Counted from the stretch's first letter, positions 34,357-43,780 are shown. The stretch is 64,000 nt of DNA from Streptomyces cadmiisoli (GCF_003261055.1 NZ_CP030073.1:6262001-6326000); one strand, 5' to 3'. Notes: a model not told the origin generated them from the letters alone. Numbers and translations: made by a program.

Positions 34357-34382
34357 GGGGCGGCCCGCGATGGGGCCGCCCC
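34357..34382. terminator. Hairpin between convergent small gene and htrA-like gene
   Basis: A 10-bp stem GGGGCGGCCC/GGGCCGCCCC with a 6-nt loop in the 51-bp gap. Confidence 0.65.
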
Positions 34383-34386
34383 TCGC

Positions 34387-35454
34387 TCACTGCTCGCCCA
34401 GGGTGACGTTCACGGTCCGTTCGTCACCGTTCCGGGTGAACGTCACCGTGGTCCGGTCCCCCGGCCGGTCCCCAGCCAGCGCCTCCGACAGCGAGGTGAT
34501 CGTGGTGATCTCCTCGTCGCCCAGCCCGGTGATGACGTCCCCGGGTTCGATGCCCGCCCGGTCGGCCGCGCCGCCGCTCGTCACCTCGACGACGGCGACC
34601 CCGACGGGCCGGTACTGCGCGTCCACCACGGTGCGCCCGGTGATGCCGAGCGCCGCCCGGCCCGAGTCGGTGACCCTGCCGTCCCGGATGATCTGATCGG
34701 CGACCGTCCGCACCATGGACGCCGGGATCGCGAACCCGATGCCCGGCGCGGCGCTGCCGCCCAGCTGCGGGTCGAGGGCGGCCAGCGTCGGAATACCGAT
34801 GACCTGTCCGTCGAGGTTCGCCAGGGCCCCGCCGCTGTTGCCCGGGTTGATCGCGGCCGAGGTCTGCACCATGTTGGCGATCGTCGCGCCCGTACCGCCG
34901 TTGCCGCCGCTCTCGGTGACGGTCCGTCCGGTCGCCGACACGATCCCCTGCGTCACGCTCGACGACAGCCCGAGCGGCGAACCCATCGCCAGCACGATCT
35001 GCCCCACCGCGACCCTGGACGAGTCGGCGAAGGCCGCCGCTCTGAGCCCCTTCGGGACCCGGTCCAGCCGGATGACGGCCAGGTCCTGCTGCGGGTAGGA
35101 GAAGACGAGTTCGGCGGTCAGCACGTCCTCGCTGTTCGCGGTCGTCACGGAGAACGTCCTGTCCTGCGCGACCACGTGCGCGTTGGTGATGATGTGGCCC
35201 CGGCCGTCGTACACCACGCCCGAGCCGAGGTCGTTGCGGCCCTGGATCTGCACGACCGACGGCAGGACGTCCGCGATCACCTTCATGTAGTCGCGCTGCA
35301 GATCCTCGGCCGCCGGCACGGCGGCCTGCCGGGTCGTCCGCTCCGCGTCGGCGGACGAGGGGGAGCCGGTGCACCCGGCGACGAGCGCGAGGGCCCAGAC
35401 GAGGGTGCCGACGATGCCCACCCGGCGTGCCGCACGGAAGAAGGGAGCGTCCAT
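34387..35454 (-). CDS. HtrA/DegP-like serine protease lipoprotein with PDZ domain
   Basis: 355 residues. The signal peptide ends in the lipobox ALVAGC (Cys28), so the protein is tethered outside the membrane. The S1C protease domain has His93 (TNAHVV), Asp124 (QQDLAVI) and Ser207 (NPGNSGG). A C-terminal PDZ domain (about 265-350: GVAVVEVTSGGAADRAGIEPGDVITGL) follows. It is expected to degrade or chaperone misfolded secreted proteins. It lies near the psp and LiaRS-like envelope stress genes, but I see no shared promoter. Confidence 0.92.
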   Translation of the reverse strand: MDAPFFRAARRVGIVGTLVWALALVAGCTGSPSSADAERTTRQAAVPAAEDLQRDYMKVIADVLPSVVQIQGRNDLGSGVVYDGRGHIITNAHVVAQDRTFSVTTANSEDVLTAELVFSYPQQDLAVIRLDRVPKGLRAAAFADSSRVAVGQIVLAMGSPLGLSSSVTQGIVSATGRTVTESGGNGGTGATIANMVQTSAAINPGNSGGALANLDGQVIGIPTLAALDPQLGGSAAPGIGFAIPASMVRTVADQIIRDGRVTDSGRAALGITGRTVVDAQYRPVGVAVVEVTSGGAADRAGIEPGDVITGLGDEEITTITSLSEALAGDRPGDRTTVTFTRNGDERTVNVTLGEQ

Positions 35455-35515
35455 GCCCCGAGTCTCCCCGCGGGCGGTGCGTCCGGCCCGCGGTGCTGGC
35501 CCGAACGGGCAGCGG

Positions 35516-36289
35516 TCAGCCGCGCACTCCGCACAGGTGCAGCAGCGCCGCGACCGCCCGGTAGGGCTCCGTCCGTCCGGCCCGCTCCTCGGCCGCCAGC
35601 AGCGCCGTCGGGTCGTCCGGCGGCGGTTCCTCGTCCGCCGCGGTGTCCGTGAACACCTGCACGCCGTACCACGCGTGCAGCGGTGCCGCGATCCCCGCGA
35701 GGGTGGCGGTCAGCGCCTCGAGCCGGTCCGCCCGCCCGTCGAGCCCCAGCCGGTTCCGGTACGTCGTCGAGTCGAACGCGGCGAGCGTCGTCTGCCAGTC
35801 CCCGGACAGCCCCGGCCGCATGGCCAGCGCGTCCGCGTTGCGCACCAGCAGCGACAGCAGCCCGCCGGGGGCGAGCATCCGCGCCAGTCCCGCCAGCAGC
35901 GGATCGGGATCGTCGACGTACATGAGCACGCCATGACACAGGACGACGTCGAAGCTGCCGGGCAGGAAGTGCACTCCCGTGTCGCGCCCGTCCCCCTCGA
36001 TCAGCCGGACCCGCTCCCGTATGCCCTCCGGTTCCGCGCACAGCGCCGCGCGCGCCGCGGACAGCATCGCGGTGTCCTTCTCTATGCCGGTCACCTGGTG
36101 CCCGGCACGGGCCAGCCGCAGCGCCTGCGTGCCCCGGCCCATGCCCACGTCCAGCACCCGCAGCCGCCGGCCCACCGGGAACCGCCCGGCTATCTGCTCA
36201 TCGAGCTGCCGGGCCACCAGTTCCTGCCGTACGAGATCGCGTATCCCGTCGAACCCGGTCGGCCGGGCAGTCGCCCCGGCCCCGGTCAA
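35516..36289 (-). CDS. Class I SAM-dependent methyltransferase
   Basis: About 257 residues from a TTG at 36289, 12 bp after the stop of the DUF3043 gene. The start is uncertain: a CTG at 36304 overlapping that stop has a better-spaced GGAGAG. SAM motif I is LRVLDVGMGRGTQALRLA; IEKDTAML, FDVVLCHGVLMYVDDPDPLL and LAPGGLLSLLVRN are the later motifs. This is a SmtA/CmoM-like methyltransferase. Translation is probably coupled to the DUF3043 gene. Confidence 0.82.
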   Translation of the reverse strand: MTGAGATARPTGFDGIRDLVRQELVARQLDEQIAGRFPVGRRLRVLDVGMGRGTQALRLARAGHQVTGIEKDTAMLSAARAALCAEPEGIRERVRLIEGDGRDTGVHFLPGSFDVVLCHGVLMYVDDPDPLLAGLARMLAPGGLLSLLVRNADALAMRPGLSGDWQTTLAAFDSTTYRNRLGLDGRADRLEALTATLAGIAAPLHAWYGVQVFTDTAADEEPPPDDPTALLAAEERAGRTEPYRAVAALLHLCGVRG

Positions 36290-36300
36290 GGAATCCGCGC

Positions 36301-36900
36301 TCAGGGCCGCTCTCCGCGCTTGACCTGCGGCTTCGGCAGCCGGAGTCGGCGCATCTGGAGGGAGCGCATCAGCGCGTAGGCGATCGCGCCGCGCTTGTTG
36401 TCGTCGGGGAAGCGCTCGTTCAGGCGCTTCTTCAGGCGGTAGCCGGTGACGAACGAGTCCAGGACGATCAGCACGATCACGACGAGCCACAGCAGCAGCG
36501 CGATGCTCTGGAGCGCGGGCACCCGGACCATGCTCAGCACCAGGATGACCACGGCCATCGGCAGGAAGAACTCCGCGATGTTGAACCGCGAGTCGACGAA
36601 GTCGCGGGCGAAGCGGCGGATCGGACCCTTGTCGCGGGCCGGGAGGTACCGCTCGTCGCCGCCGGCCAGCGCCTTGCGCTGCCGGTCCAGCGCGGCGCGC
36701 CGCTCCTCGCGCTGCCGCTTGGCGGCGTCCTTGCGCGTCATCGACGTGTTGGCGACGCTGCGGCGCTGGCTCTGGGCCTCGTTGCGCTTTGGTGTCGGCC
36801 GGCCCTTCGGGGCCTGCGGGTCACGGGTCTGCTTGGAGTCGGTCAGCTGCGCCTGGTCGGCGACGGCGGCCTTCTCGTCTTTGGCACGGCTACGGAACAC
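36301..36900 (-). CDS. DUF3043 membrane protein
   Basis: 199 residues from the GTG at 36900 (VFRSRAKDEKAAVADQAQL). The Lys/Arg/Gln-rich N-terminal half includes KGRPTPKRNEAQSQRR and RKDAAKRQREERRAALDRQRKAL; two membrane segments lie at about 115-135 and 137-155; the C-terminus is basic. This is the actinobacterial DUF3043 pattern. It is divergent from pspA, with a 292-bp shared region. No good Shine-Dalgarno is visible at this start. Confidence 0.85.
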   Translation of the reverse strand: MFRSRAKDEKAAVADQAQLTDSKQTRDPQAPKGRPTPKRNEAQSQRRSVANTSMTRKDAAKRQREERRAALDRQRKALAGGDERYLPARDKGPIRRFARDFVDSRFNIAEFFLPMAVVILVLSMVRVPALQSIALLLWLVVIVLIVLDSFVTGYRLKKRLNERFPDDNKRGAIAYALMRSLQMRRLRLPKPQVKRGERP

Positions 36901-36947
36901 AAAACCCAAGGGTACGGGGTGCGGCGGCATGGACCCCAGTCCCGCGG

Positions 36948-36974
36948 GGAACGATCCGGCAACACCGGTCGTCT
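36948..36974 (+). promoter_or_regulatory. Candidate ECF-sigma promoter upstream of pspA (GGAAC-N17-CGTCT)
   Basis: -35 GGAAC at 36948-36952, a 17-bp spacer and -10 CGTCT at 36970-36974. This matches the consensus used by SigE-like envelope-stress ECF sigma factors. It lies about 220 bp upstream of the pspA start in the + orientation, in the gap divergent to DUF3043. Confidence 0.55.
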
Positions 36975-37192
36975 GTACAGGGACAGAGGGGGACGAGGTG
37001 TACCTCTCCGGGACGGCCTCGGGCATCCCCGGGGACCACCTACTCCCTACGCCGGAGCACGAGCGCACGCAGTCGTCCTTGGGGATGAGCGCATCCGTCC
37101 CCGAACAGTGCGGTAATGGAGGCAGGGCCCGTACTGTGGGTTCTGTCGCAGAGCTGGAGCCGGAGTCCGTCAGAAGGGGGCGCGCGAAGCCC

Positions 37193-37999
37193 ATGAGCGG
37201 TGTCATGAAGCGTATGGGGATGATCTTCCGCGCGAAGGCGAACAAGGCCCTTGACCGGGCCGAGGACCCGCGCGAGACCCTCGATTACTCGTACCAGAAG
37301 CAGCTGGAGCTGCTCCAGAAGGTCCGCCGTGGCGTCGCGGACGTGGCGACCTCGCGCAAGCGTCTGGAACTCCAGCTCAACCAGTTGCAGCAGCAGTCGT
37401 CCAAGCTGGAGGACCAGGGCCGCAAGGCGCTGGCGCTCGGCCGCGAGGACCTCGCCCGCGAGGCGCTGTCCCGCCGCGCCGCACTCCAGCAGCAGGTGAC
37501 GGACCTCGAGACGCAGCACGCGACGCTCCAGGGCGAGGAGGAGAAGCTCACCCTCGCGGCTCAGCGACTTCAGGCCAAGGTCGACGCCTTCCGTACGAAG
37601 AAGGAGACGATCAAGGCGACGTACACCGCCGCGCAGGCGCAGACGCGCATCGGGGAGGCGTTCACCGGCATCTCCGAGGAGATGGGTGACGTCGGCCTGG
37701 CCATTCAGCGGGCGGAGGACAAGACGGCACAGCTCCAGGCGCGGGCCGGCGCCATCGACGAGCTGCTCGCCTCCGGCGCCCTGGACGACCCCACCGGCAT
37801 GGCCAAGGACGACATCCAGGCCGAGCTGGACCGGCTCTCCGGTGGTACGGATGTAGAGCTGGAGCTGCAGCGCATGAAGGCGGAGCTGGCGGGCGGCAGC
37901 TCGTCCGGCCAGCAGGCGATCGAGGGCGGCACGGGCCAGTCCCAGACCCCCTCGCAGTCCCAGCAGCCGCAGGACACCCCGCGCTTCGACAAGCAGTAG
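37193..37999 (+). CDS. pspA: Phage shock protein A (PspA/IM30/Vipp1 family)
   Basis: 268 residues, almost wholly coiled coil. MKRMGMIFRAKANKALDRAEDP is the amphipathic membrane-binding helix, followed by long Gln/Glu/Arg-rich helices and a low-complexity Gln/Ser tail (220-268). PspA assembles on the inner face of damaged membranes and limits proton leakage. GGGGG lies about 14 nt upstream of the ATG at 37193; M5 is an alternative start. pspAA follows 21 bp downstream in the same transcript. Confidence 0.95.
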   Translation: MSGVMKRMGMIFRAKANKALDRAEDPRETLDYSYQKQLELLQKVRRGVADVATSRKRLELQLNQLQQQSSKLEDQGRKALALGREDLAREALSRRAALQQQVTDLETQHATLQGEEEKLTLAAQRLQAKVDAFRTKKETIKATYTAAQAQTRIGEAFTGISEEMGDVGLAIQRAEDKTAQLQARAGAIDELLASGALDDPTGMAKDDIQAELDRLSGGTDVELELQRMKAELAGGSSSGQQAIEGGTGQSQTPSQSQQPQDTPRFDKQ

Positions 38000-38020
38000 G
38001 CCCACGCCGAGGAGGGCGAC

Positions 38021-38299
38021 ATGATCGTTCGGATCATGGGGGAGGGGCAGGTGAGGCTGGCCGACAGCCACCTCACCGAGCTGAACAAGCTGGACGACGA
38101 GCTCCTGGCCGAGATGGAGAACGGCGACGGCCCGGGCTTCCGCCGCACTCTCCAGGCCCTCCTGACCGAGGTCCGCGAACTGGGCGATCCGCTGCCGGAC
38201 GATTCGCTGGAACCGTCGGACCTGATCCTTCCGTCCCCCGACGCCACGCTCGAAGAGGTACGCGAGCTGCTCAGCGACGACGGCCTGATCCCCGGCTGA
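38021..38299 (+). CDS. PspA-associated protein PspAA
   Basis: 92 residues; MIVRIMGEGQVRLADSHL and LNKLDDELLAEMENGD are diagnostic of the PspAA domain. It is always found beside actinobacterial PspA, probably modulating its assembly. GAGGAGGG precedes the ATG. A terminator overlaps the stop codon, so psp forms a two-gene unit separate from the downstream two-component system. Confidence 0.92.
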   Translation: MIVRIMGEGQVRLADSHLTELNKLDDELLAEMENGDGPGFRRTLQALLTEVRELGDPLPDDSLEPSDLILPSPDATLEEVRELLSDDGLIPG

Positions 38300-38318
38300 C
38301 ACCGGGACGGGGATCAGG
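38284..38318. terminator. Hairpin ending the pspA-pspAA transcript
   Basis: An 11-bp stem CCTGATCCCCG/CGGGGATCAGG with a 13-nt loop; the left arm contains the end of the pspAA coding sequence. Confidence 0.65.
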
Positions 38319-38417
38319 GGGCGGCAGCCCCGGACGAAGGCCGTGCACGCGCCGGTCCCGGACGAACCGTGCACTGCGTGCGTTCTCACCCGTCCGGCAG
38401 GGATACCGTTGGCCAGC

Positions 38418-39638
38418 GTGACCACCCTCGAACGTGCCCGCCGCCGGCTCACGGCGCACCCCATGGCGCTCGACGCCGCGCTGGCGGCCGGCGTGCTGAT
38501 CTGCATGGTGGCCGGCTCGTTCGTGGATCCGCACCGCGACAAGGACATCAGCTGGGCCCTGCGCACCCCCGACACCTTCAGCCTCGTGCTGATCGTCCTC
38601 GGTGCCGCCGCGCTGGTCTTCCGCCGCCGCGCCCCGATGCGGGTGCTCGCCCTCACCGGCGGCCTGTCCGTCGTCGAGTGCGTCACGGGCGACCCCAGGG
38701 CCCCCGTCGCGATGGCGGCGGTGGTCGCCCTCTACACCGTCGCCGCCACCACCGACCGCCCCACCACCTGGCGGGTCGGCCTGCTCACCATGACCGTGCT
38801 GACCGGGACCGCCATGCTCGCCGGGCCCCTGCCCTGGTACGCCCAGGAGAACCTCGCCATCTTCGCCTGGACCGGTATGGCGGCGGCCGGCGGCGACGCC
38901 GTCCGCAGCCGCCGGGCCTTCGTCCAGGCCATCCGGGAGCGCGCCGAGAAGGCGGAACGCACCCGCGAGGAGGAGGCCCGCCGCCGGGTGGCCGAGGAGC
39001 GGCTGCGGATCGCCCGCGACCTGCACGACGTCGTCGCCCACCACATCGCCCTGGTCAATGTGCAGGCCGGGGTCGCGTCGCACGTCATGGACCGGCGCCC
39101 CGACCAGGCCAAGGAGGCCCTGGCCCACGTCCGGGAGGCCAGCCGCTCCGCGCTGAACGAACTGCGCGCCACCGTCGGACTGCTGCGCCAGTCCGACGAC
39201 CCCGAGGCCCCCACCGAACCCGCGCCGGGGCTCGACCGCCTCGACGACCTCGTCGGCACCTTCCGCAGCGCCGGACTGCATGTCGAGCTCGCCCGCGCCG
39301 ACCACGGCACCACCGTGCCCGCCGCCGTCGACCTGGCCGCCTACCGCGTCATCCAGGAAGCCCTGACCAATGTGCAGAAGCACGCCGGTGAGCGGGCCAG
39401 GGCCGAGGTCAGCGTGGTCCGCGTGGGCCCCAGCATCGAGATCACCGTGCTGGACGACGGCAGCGGCGATGAGGACGCGCCCGGCGCCGGCGGCGGCCAT
39501 GGACTGCTCGGCATGCGCGAGCGCGTCAGCGCCCTGCGCGGCACCCTCACCACCGGCCCCCGCTTCGGCGGCGGCTTCCGGGTCCATGCGATCCTGCCGG
39601 TCAAGACCGGCACCGGCCCGGCGAAGGACCCCGTATGA
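38418..39638 (+). CDS. Sensor histidine kinase (HisKA_3 type)
   Basis: 406 residues from the GTG at 38418 (an in-frame GTG at 38343 is the longer alternative). Four to five N-terminal membrane segments occupy residues 17-157, then a linker and the HisKA_3 box ARDLHDVVAHHIA with His203. The HATPase domain has the N-box IQEALTNVQKH and G-boxes LDDGSG and GGGHGLLGMRERV. A membrane-embedded sensor without a large external loop suggests intramembrane sensing, as in LiaS/DesK-type kinases. Its partner regulator starts 19 bp downstream. Confidence 0.92.
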   Translation: MTTLERARRRLTAHPMALDAALAAGVLICMVAGSFVDPHRDKDISWALRTPDTFSLVLIVLGAAALVFRRRAPMRVLALTGGLSVVECVTGDPRAPVAMAAVVALYTVAATTDRPTTWRVGLLTMTVLTGTAMLAGPLPWYAQENLAIFAWTGMAAAGGDAVRSRRAFVQAIRERAEKAERTREEEARRRVAEERLRIARDLHDVVAHHIALVNVQAGVASHVMDRRPDQAKEALAHVREASRSALNELRATVGLLRQSDDPEAPTEPAPGLDRLDDLVGTFRSAGLHVELARADHGTTVPAAVDLAAYRVIQEALTNVQKHAGERARAEVSVVRVGPSIEITVLDDGSGDEDAPGAGGGHGLLGMRERVSALRGTLTTGPRFGGGFRVHAILPVKTGTGPAKDPV

Positions 39639-39663
39639 CGAGCGCGAAGGACCCCGTATGACG
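39621..39663. repeat. 20-bp tandem duplication at the kinase/regulator junction
   Basis: GCGAAGGACCCCGTATGACG occurs at 39621-39640 and again at 39644-39663, 3 bp apart. Each copy contains a Shine-Dalgarno-like GAAGGA and an ATG. The first ATG opens an eight-residue ORF that stops at the second copy. Confidence 0.9.
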
Positions 39664-40344
39664 ATCCGTGTCCTGCTCGCCGACGACCAGGCCCTGCTGC
39701 GCAGCGCGTTCCGCGTGCTCGTCGACTCCGAGCCCGACATGGAGGTGGTCGGCGAGGCGTCCGACGGCGCCGAGGCGGTCCGGCTGGCCCGGGAGCGGCA
39801 GGCGGACGTCGTCCTGATGGACATCCGGATGCCGGGCACGGACGGCCTCGCCGCAACCCGCATGATCAGCGCCGACCCCGCCCTCGCCCATGTCCGGATC
39901 GTCATCCTGACCACCTTCGAGGTCGACGACTACGTGGTGCAGTCGCTGCGCGCCGGCGCCTCCGGATTCCTCGGCAAGGGCTCCGAGCCCGACGAACTGC
40001 TCACCGCGATCCGGGTCGCCGCGGACGGTGAGGCGCTGCTCTCGCCGGTCGCCACCAAGGGCCTCATCGCCCGATTCCTCGCCCAGGGCGGCGACGGCGC
40101 CGACTCCGACGGCGACCCCGGCCGGGCCGGCCGGCTCGACGCGTTGACCGGACGGGAGCGCGAGGTCCTCGTCCAGGTCGCCGGCGGCCACTCCAACGAC
40201 GAGATCGCCGAGCGGCTGGAGGTCAGCCCGCTCACCGTGAAGACGCACGTCAACCGGGCCATGGCCAAGCTCGGCGCGCGGGACCGGGCGCAGCTCGTGG
40301 TGATCGCGTACGAGTCGGGGCTGGTACGCCCGAGGGTGGACTGA
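39658..40344 (+). CDS. NarL/LuxR-type response regulator
   Basis: 228 residues. The receiver has the acidic pair D9/D10, phospho-acceptor D55 (VVLMDIRMPG), Thr in ILTTFE and Lys in FLGKGS. The C-terminal LuxR HTH is LTGREREVLVQVAGGHSNDEIAERL (about 162-188). Start at the second ATG of the duplicated junction. It is cognate to the upstream kinase. The nearby psp genes and RND exporter are candidate targets. Confidence 0.94.
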   Translation: MTIRVLLADDQALLRSAFRVLVDSEPDMEVVGEASDGAEAVRLARERQADVVLMDIRMPGTDGLAATRMISADPALAHVRIVILTTFEVDDYVVQSLRAGASGFLGKGSEPDELLTAIRVAADGEALLSPVATKGLIARFLAQGGDGADSDGDPGRAGRLDALTGREREVLVQVAGGHSNDEIAERLEVSPLTVKTHVNRAMAKLGARDRAQLVVIAYESGLVRPRVD

Positions 40345-40499
40345 CCTCGTACCGCCCCTACTCCACCCGCAGTACGCGCCGGGTGAGGAACTGGACCTGG
40401 GGGCGACGGATCGGCCCTTCGCGATGGCTCAGGGTGGTGGAGTGGGCGCCCGCATGCGCCCGAACCTTCGCCCAGGCCACAGAAGAGAGACGCTGACCC

Positions 40500-43400
40500 A
40501 TGTCCTGGCTGTCCAGATTCAGCCTCGCGCAACGGGCCCTGATAGGGCTGATGTCGATCGTCGCGCTCGCTTTCGGAGCGATCGCGATCCCACAGCTCAA
40601 GCAGCAACTGCTGCCCACCATCGAACTGCCCGTGGTGTCGGTGCTCGCGCCGTACCAGGGCGCGTCCCCCGACGTGGTCGAGAAGCAGGTCGTCGAGCCC
40701 ATCGAGGCCAACCTCGAAGCGGTCGACGGCATCACCGGTGTCACCTCCACCGCGAGTGAGGGCAACGCCGTGATCATGGCGTCCTTCGACTACGGCAGCG
40801 GCACCGACCGGCTCGTCGCCGACGTCCAGCAGGCCGTCAACCGGGCCCGCGCCCAGCTCCCCGACGATGTGGACCCGCAGGTCATCGCGGGTTCGACGGA
40901 CGACATCCCGACCGTCGTCCTCGCCGTCACCTCGGACACCGACCAGCAGGCCCTGGCGGACCGGATCGAGCGGACCCTCGTGCCCGACCTAGAGGCCGTC
41001 GACGGCGTCGCCCAGGTCAGCGTGGACGGCGTGCGCGACGTCCAGGTCGCCGTCACCCCCGACGACAAGGAACTCTCGCGGGCCGGGCTGACCACCGCCG
41101 CGCTCGCGCAGGCGCTCCAGGCTGGCGGCGTCACCGTGCCGGCCGGCTCGTTCGACGAGGACGGCGCCAACCGCACCGTCCAGGTCGGCGGTGGCTTCAC
41201 CTCGCTCGAGCAGATCGAGGATCTGATGGTCGTCGGCGAGCCCGGCGGCAAGCCGGTGCGCCTCGGCGACGTCGCCACGGTGAAGGAGGAGGAGGCCAAG
41301 GCCGACTCCATCACCCGCACCGACGGCAGGCCGAGCCTCGCCGTGAGCGTGACCATGGACCGGGACGGCAGCGCGGTCGCCATCTCCGAGGCCGTCGAGG
41401 AGCAGCTCCCCGACCTGCGTGCGGACCTCGGCTCCGGCGCCACCCTCACCGTGGTCAGCGACCAGGGCCCGGCGGTCGCCAAGTCCATCGAGGGTCTGAC
41501 GACCGAGGGCGCGCTGGGCCTGGTCTTCGCCGTCCTCGTCATCCTCGTCTTCCTGGCGTCGATCCGCTCCACCCTCGTCACCGCGGTGTCGATCCCGCTG
41601 TCGGTGGTCCTCGCGCTGATCGTGCTGTGGACCCGCGACCTGTCGCTGAACATGCTGACGCTGGGCGCGCTGACCATCGCCATCGGCCGGGTCGTCGACG
41701 ACTCGATCGTGGTCCTGGAGAACATCAAGCGCCATCTCGGCTACGGCGAGGAGCGCCAGGAGGCGATCCACAAGGCGGTCCGCGAGGTCGCGGGCGCGGT
41801 CACCTCCTCGACGCTGACGACGGTCGCGGTCTTCCTGCCGATCGGTCTGGCCGGCGGCATGGTGGGCGAGCTGTTCGGCTCGTTCTCCCTGACGGTCACC
41901 GCGGCCCTGCTGGCCTCGCTGCTCGTCTCGCTGACGGTCGTGCCGGTGCTGTCGTACTGGTTCCTGCGCGCCCCGAAGGGCACGCCGGACGACGCCGACG
42001 AGGCGCGCCGCAGGGCGGAGGAGAAGGAGGCCCGGAGCCGGCTCCAGCGTCTGTACGTCCCGGTCCTGCGGTTCGCGACACGGCGCCGTCTGACCAGTGT
42101 GGCGATCGCCGTCGTCGTGCTCCTGGGCACGTTCGGCATGGCGCCCCTGCTGAAGACGAACTTCTTCGATCCGGGCGATCAGGAAGTGCTCTCCGTCAAG
42201 CAGGAGTTGAAGCCCGGTACGAGCCTGGCGGCCACCGACGAGCAGGCCCGCAAGGTCGAGAAGCTGCTCGGCGGGGTCGAGGGCGTCAAGGACTACCAGG
42301 TCACCATCGGCTCGTCCGGCTTCATGGCGGCGTTCGGCGGCGGCACGGACACCAACCAGGCCTCGTACACGGTCATGCTGGAGGACTCGGCGTCCGCCGC
42401 CGACGTCCAGGACCGAATAGAGAAGGGGCTGGCCGGGCTCTCCGGGATCGGTACGACCACGATCGCGGCCGGTGACGGCTTCGGCAGCCAGGACCTGAGC
42501 GTGGTCGTGAAGGCCGCGGACGCCGATGTGCTGCGCGAGGCCGCGGAGGAGGTCCGTGAGGCGGTCGCGTCCCTGGACGACGTCTCGGACGTCACCAGCG
42601 ACCTGGCGCAGAGCGTGCCGCGCGTCTCGGTCAGGGCGAACGACGAGGCGGCCGCCGCCGGCTTCGACCAGCAGACCCTCGGCGCGGCCGTCGCCCAGGC
42701 CGTGCGCGGCACCCGGAGCGGCACGGCGGTCCTCGACGACACCGAGCGCGACATCGTCATCAAGTCCGCCCGGCCGGCCGAGACCCTGAGCGAGCTGAAG
42801 AAGCTCCGCCTCGGCCCGGTGCGGCTCGGGGACATCGCGGACGTCGAACTGGTCGACGGCCCGGTGTCGATGACCCGGATCGACGGCCAGCGGGCCGCCA
42901 CCGTCACCGCCCGGCCGACCGGCGACAACACCGGCGCGGTGAGCGCGGACCTGACGGCCGAGCTGGACGCGCTGGACCTGCCCGAGGGCGCGACCGCCGA
43001 GATCGGCGGTGTCTCCTCGGACCAGGACGAGGCGTTCGCCTCGCTCGGCCTGGCCATGCTCGCGGCCATCGCGATCGTGTTCATGCTGCTGGTGGCGACC
43101 TTCCGCTCGCTGGTCCAGCCGCTGATCCTGCTGGTCTCCGTCCCCTTCGCGGCGACGGGCGCGATCGGCCTGCTGATCGTCACGGGCACCCCGATGGGCG
43201 TCCCCGCGCTGATCGGCATGCTGATGCTGATCGGCATCGTGGTGACCAACGCGATCGTGCTGATCGACCTGGTCAACCAGTACCGCAAGCAGGGGTACGG
43301 CGTCATCGAGGCCGTGATCGAGGGCGGTCGCCACCGATTGCGCCCGATCCTCATGACGGCCCTGGCGACGATCTTCGCCCTGCTCCCGATGGCGCTCGGC

Positions 43401-43634
43401 ATCACCGGCGAGGGCGGCTTCATCGCGCAGCCGCTGGCGGTGGTCGTGATCGGCGGTCTGATCAGCTCGACCCTGCTGACCCTGCTGCTGGTCCCGACGC
43501 TGTACGCGATGCTGGAGCTGCGCAAGGAGCGCCGGGCGCGGAAGCGGGCGGCCAAGCGGGCGAAGAAGGCCGGTCCGCCGGCCCCGTCGGACACGCCGTC
43601 CGCCTCCGACGAACCGGAGCCCGCGGGCGTGTGA
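40500..43634 (+). CDS. RND-superfamily efflux transporter (AcrB/MMPL-type permease)
   Basis: 1044 residues with the AcrB-type plan. TM1 at about 12-30; a first periplasmic loop (PTIELPVVSVLAPYQGASP...); TM2-6 at about 335-490 including the proton-relay segment IAIGRVVDDSIVVLENIKRH; a second loop; TM8-12 at about 850-1005 with VTNAIVLIDLVNQYRKQGYG; and a charged tail rich in Lys/Arg. It is proton-driven; the substrate is unknown. No membrane-fusion partner is adjacent, as is usual in monoderms. It follows the LiaRS-like pair by 155 bp in the same direction. Confidence 0.93.
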   Translation: MSWLSRFSLAQRALIGLMSIVALAFGAIAIPQLKQQLLPTIELPVVSVLAPYQGASPDVVEKQVVEPIEANLEAVDGITGVTSTASEGNAVIMASFDYGSGTDRLVADVQQAVNRARAQLPDDVDPQVIAGSTDDIPTVVLAVTSDTDQQALADRIERTLVPDLEAVDGVAQVSVDGVRDVQVAVTPDDKELSRAGLTTAALAQALQAGGVTVPAGSFDEDGANRTVQVGGGFTSLEQIEDLMVVGEPGGKPVRLGDVATVKEEEAKADSITRTDGRPSLAVSVTMDRDGSAVAISEAVEEQLPDLRADLGSGATLTVVSDQGPAVAKSIEGLTTEGALGLVFAVLVILVFLASIRSTLVTAVSIPLSVVLALIVLWTRDLSLNMLTLGALTIAIGRVVDDSIVVLENIKRHLGYGEERQEAIHKAVREVAGAVTSSTLTTVAVFLPIGLAGGMVGELFGSFSLTVTAALLASLLVSLTVVPVLSYWFLRAPKGTPDDADEARRRAEEKEARSRLQRLYVPVLRFATRRRLTSVAIAVVVLLGTFGMAPLLKTNFFDPGDQEVLSVKQELKPGTSLAATDEQARKVEKLLGGVEGVKDYQVTIGSSGFMAAFGGGTDTNQASYTVMLEDSASAADVQDRIEKGLAGLSGIGTTTIAAGDGFGSQDLSVVVKAADADVLREAAEEVREAVASLDDVSDVTSDLAQSVPRVSVRANDEAAAAGFDQQTLGAAVAQAVRGTRSGTAVLDDTERDIVIKSARPAETLSELKKLRLGPVRLGDIADVELVDGPVSMTRIDGQRAATVTARPTGDNTGAVSADLTAELDALDLPEGATAEIGGVSSDQDEAFASLGLAMLAAIAIVFMLLVATFRSLVQPLILLVSVPFAATGAIGLLIVTGTPMGVPALIGMLMLIGIVVTNAIVLIDLVNQYRKQGYGVIEAVIEGGRHRLRPILMTALATIFALLPMALGITGEGGFIAQPLAVVVIGGLISSTLLTLLLVPTLYAMLELRKERRARKRAAKRAKKAGPPAPSDTPSASDEPEPAGV

Positions 43635-43644
43635 CCCCATGACG

Positions 43645-43691
43645 GCGAAGGCCGGGTTCCGGACACAGTGCGTCCGGAACCCGGCCTTCGC
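43645..43691. terminator. Very strong terminator of the RND gene
   Basis: A perfect 20-bp stem (GCGAAGGCCGGGTTCCGGAC and complement) with the 7-nt loop ACAGTGC, 10 bp after the stop. Confidence 0.88.
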
Positions 43692-43780
43692 CGTGTCCCC
43701 GCTGCGCCGACCGTCCCGCGGCCTGCGGGCTTTCGTATTCTGTGGCGGCGAACTGCACGACGGGGGAAGGGAATCGGGCG

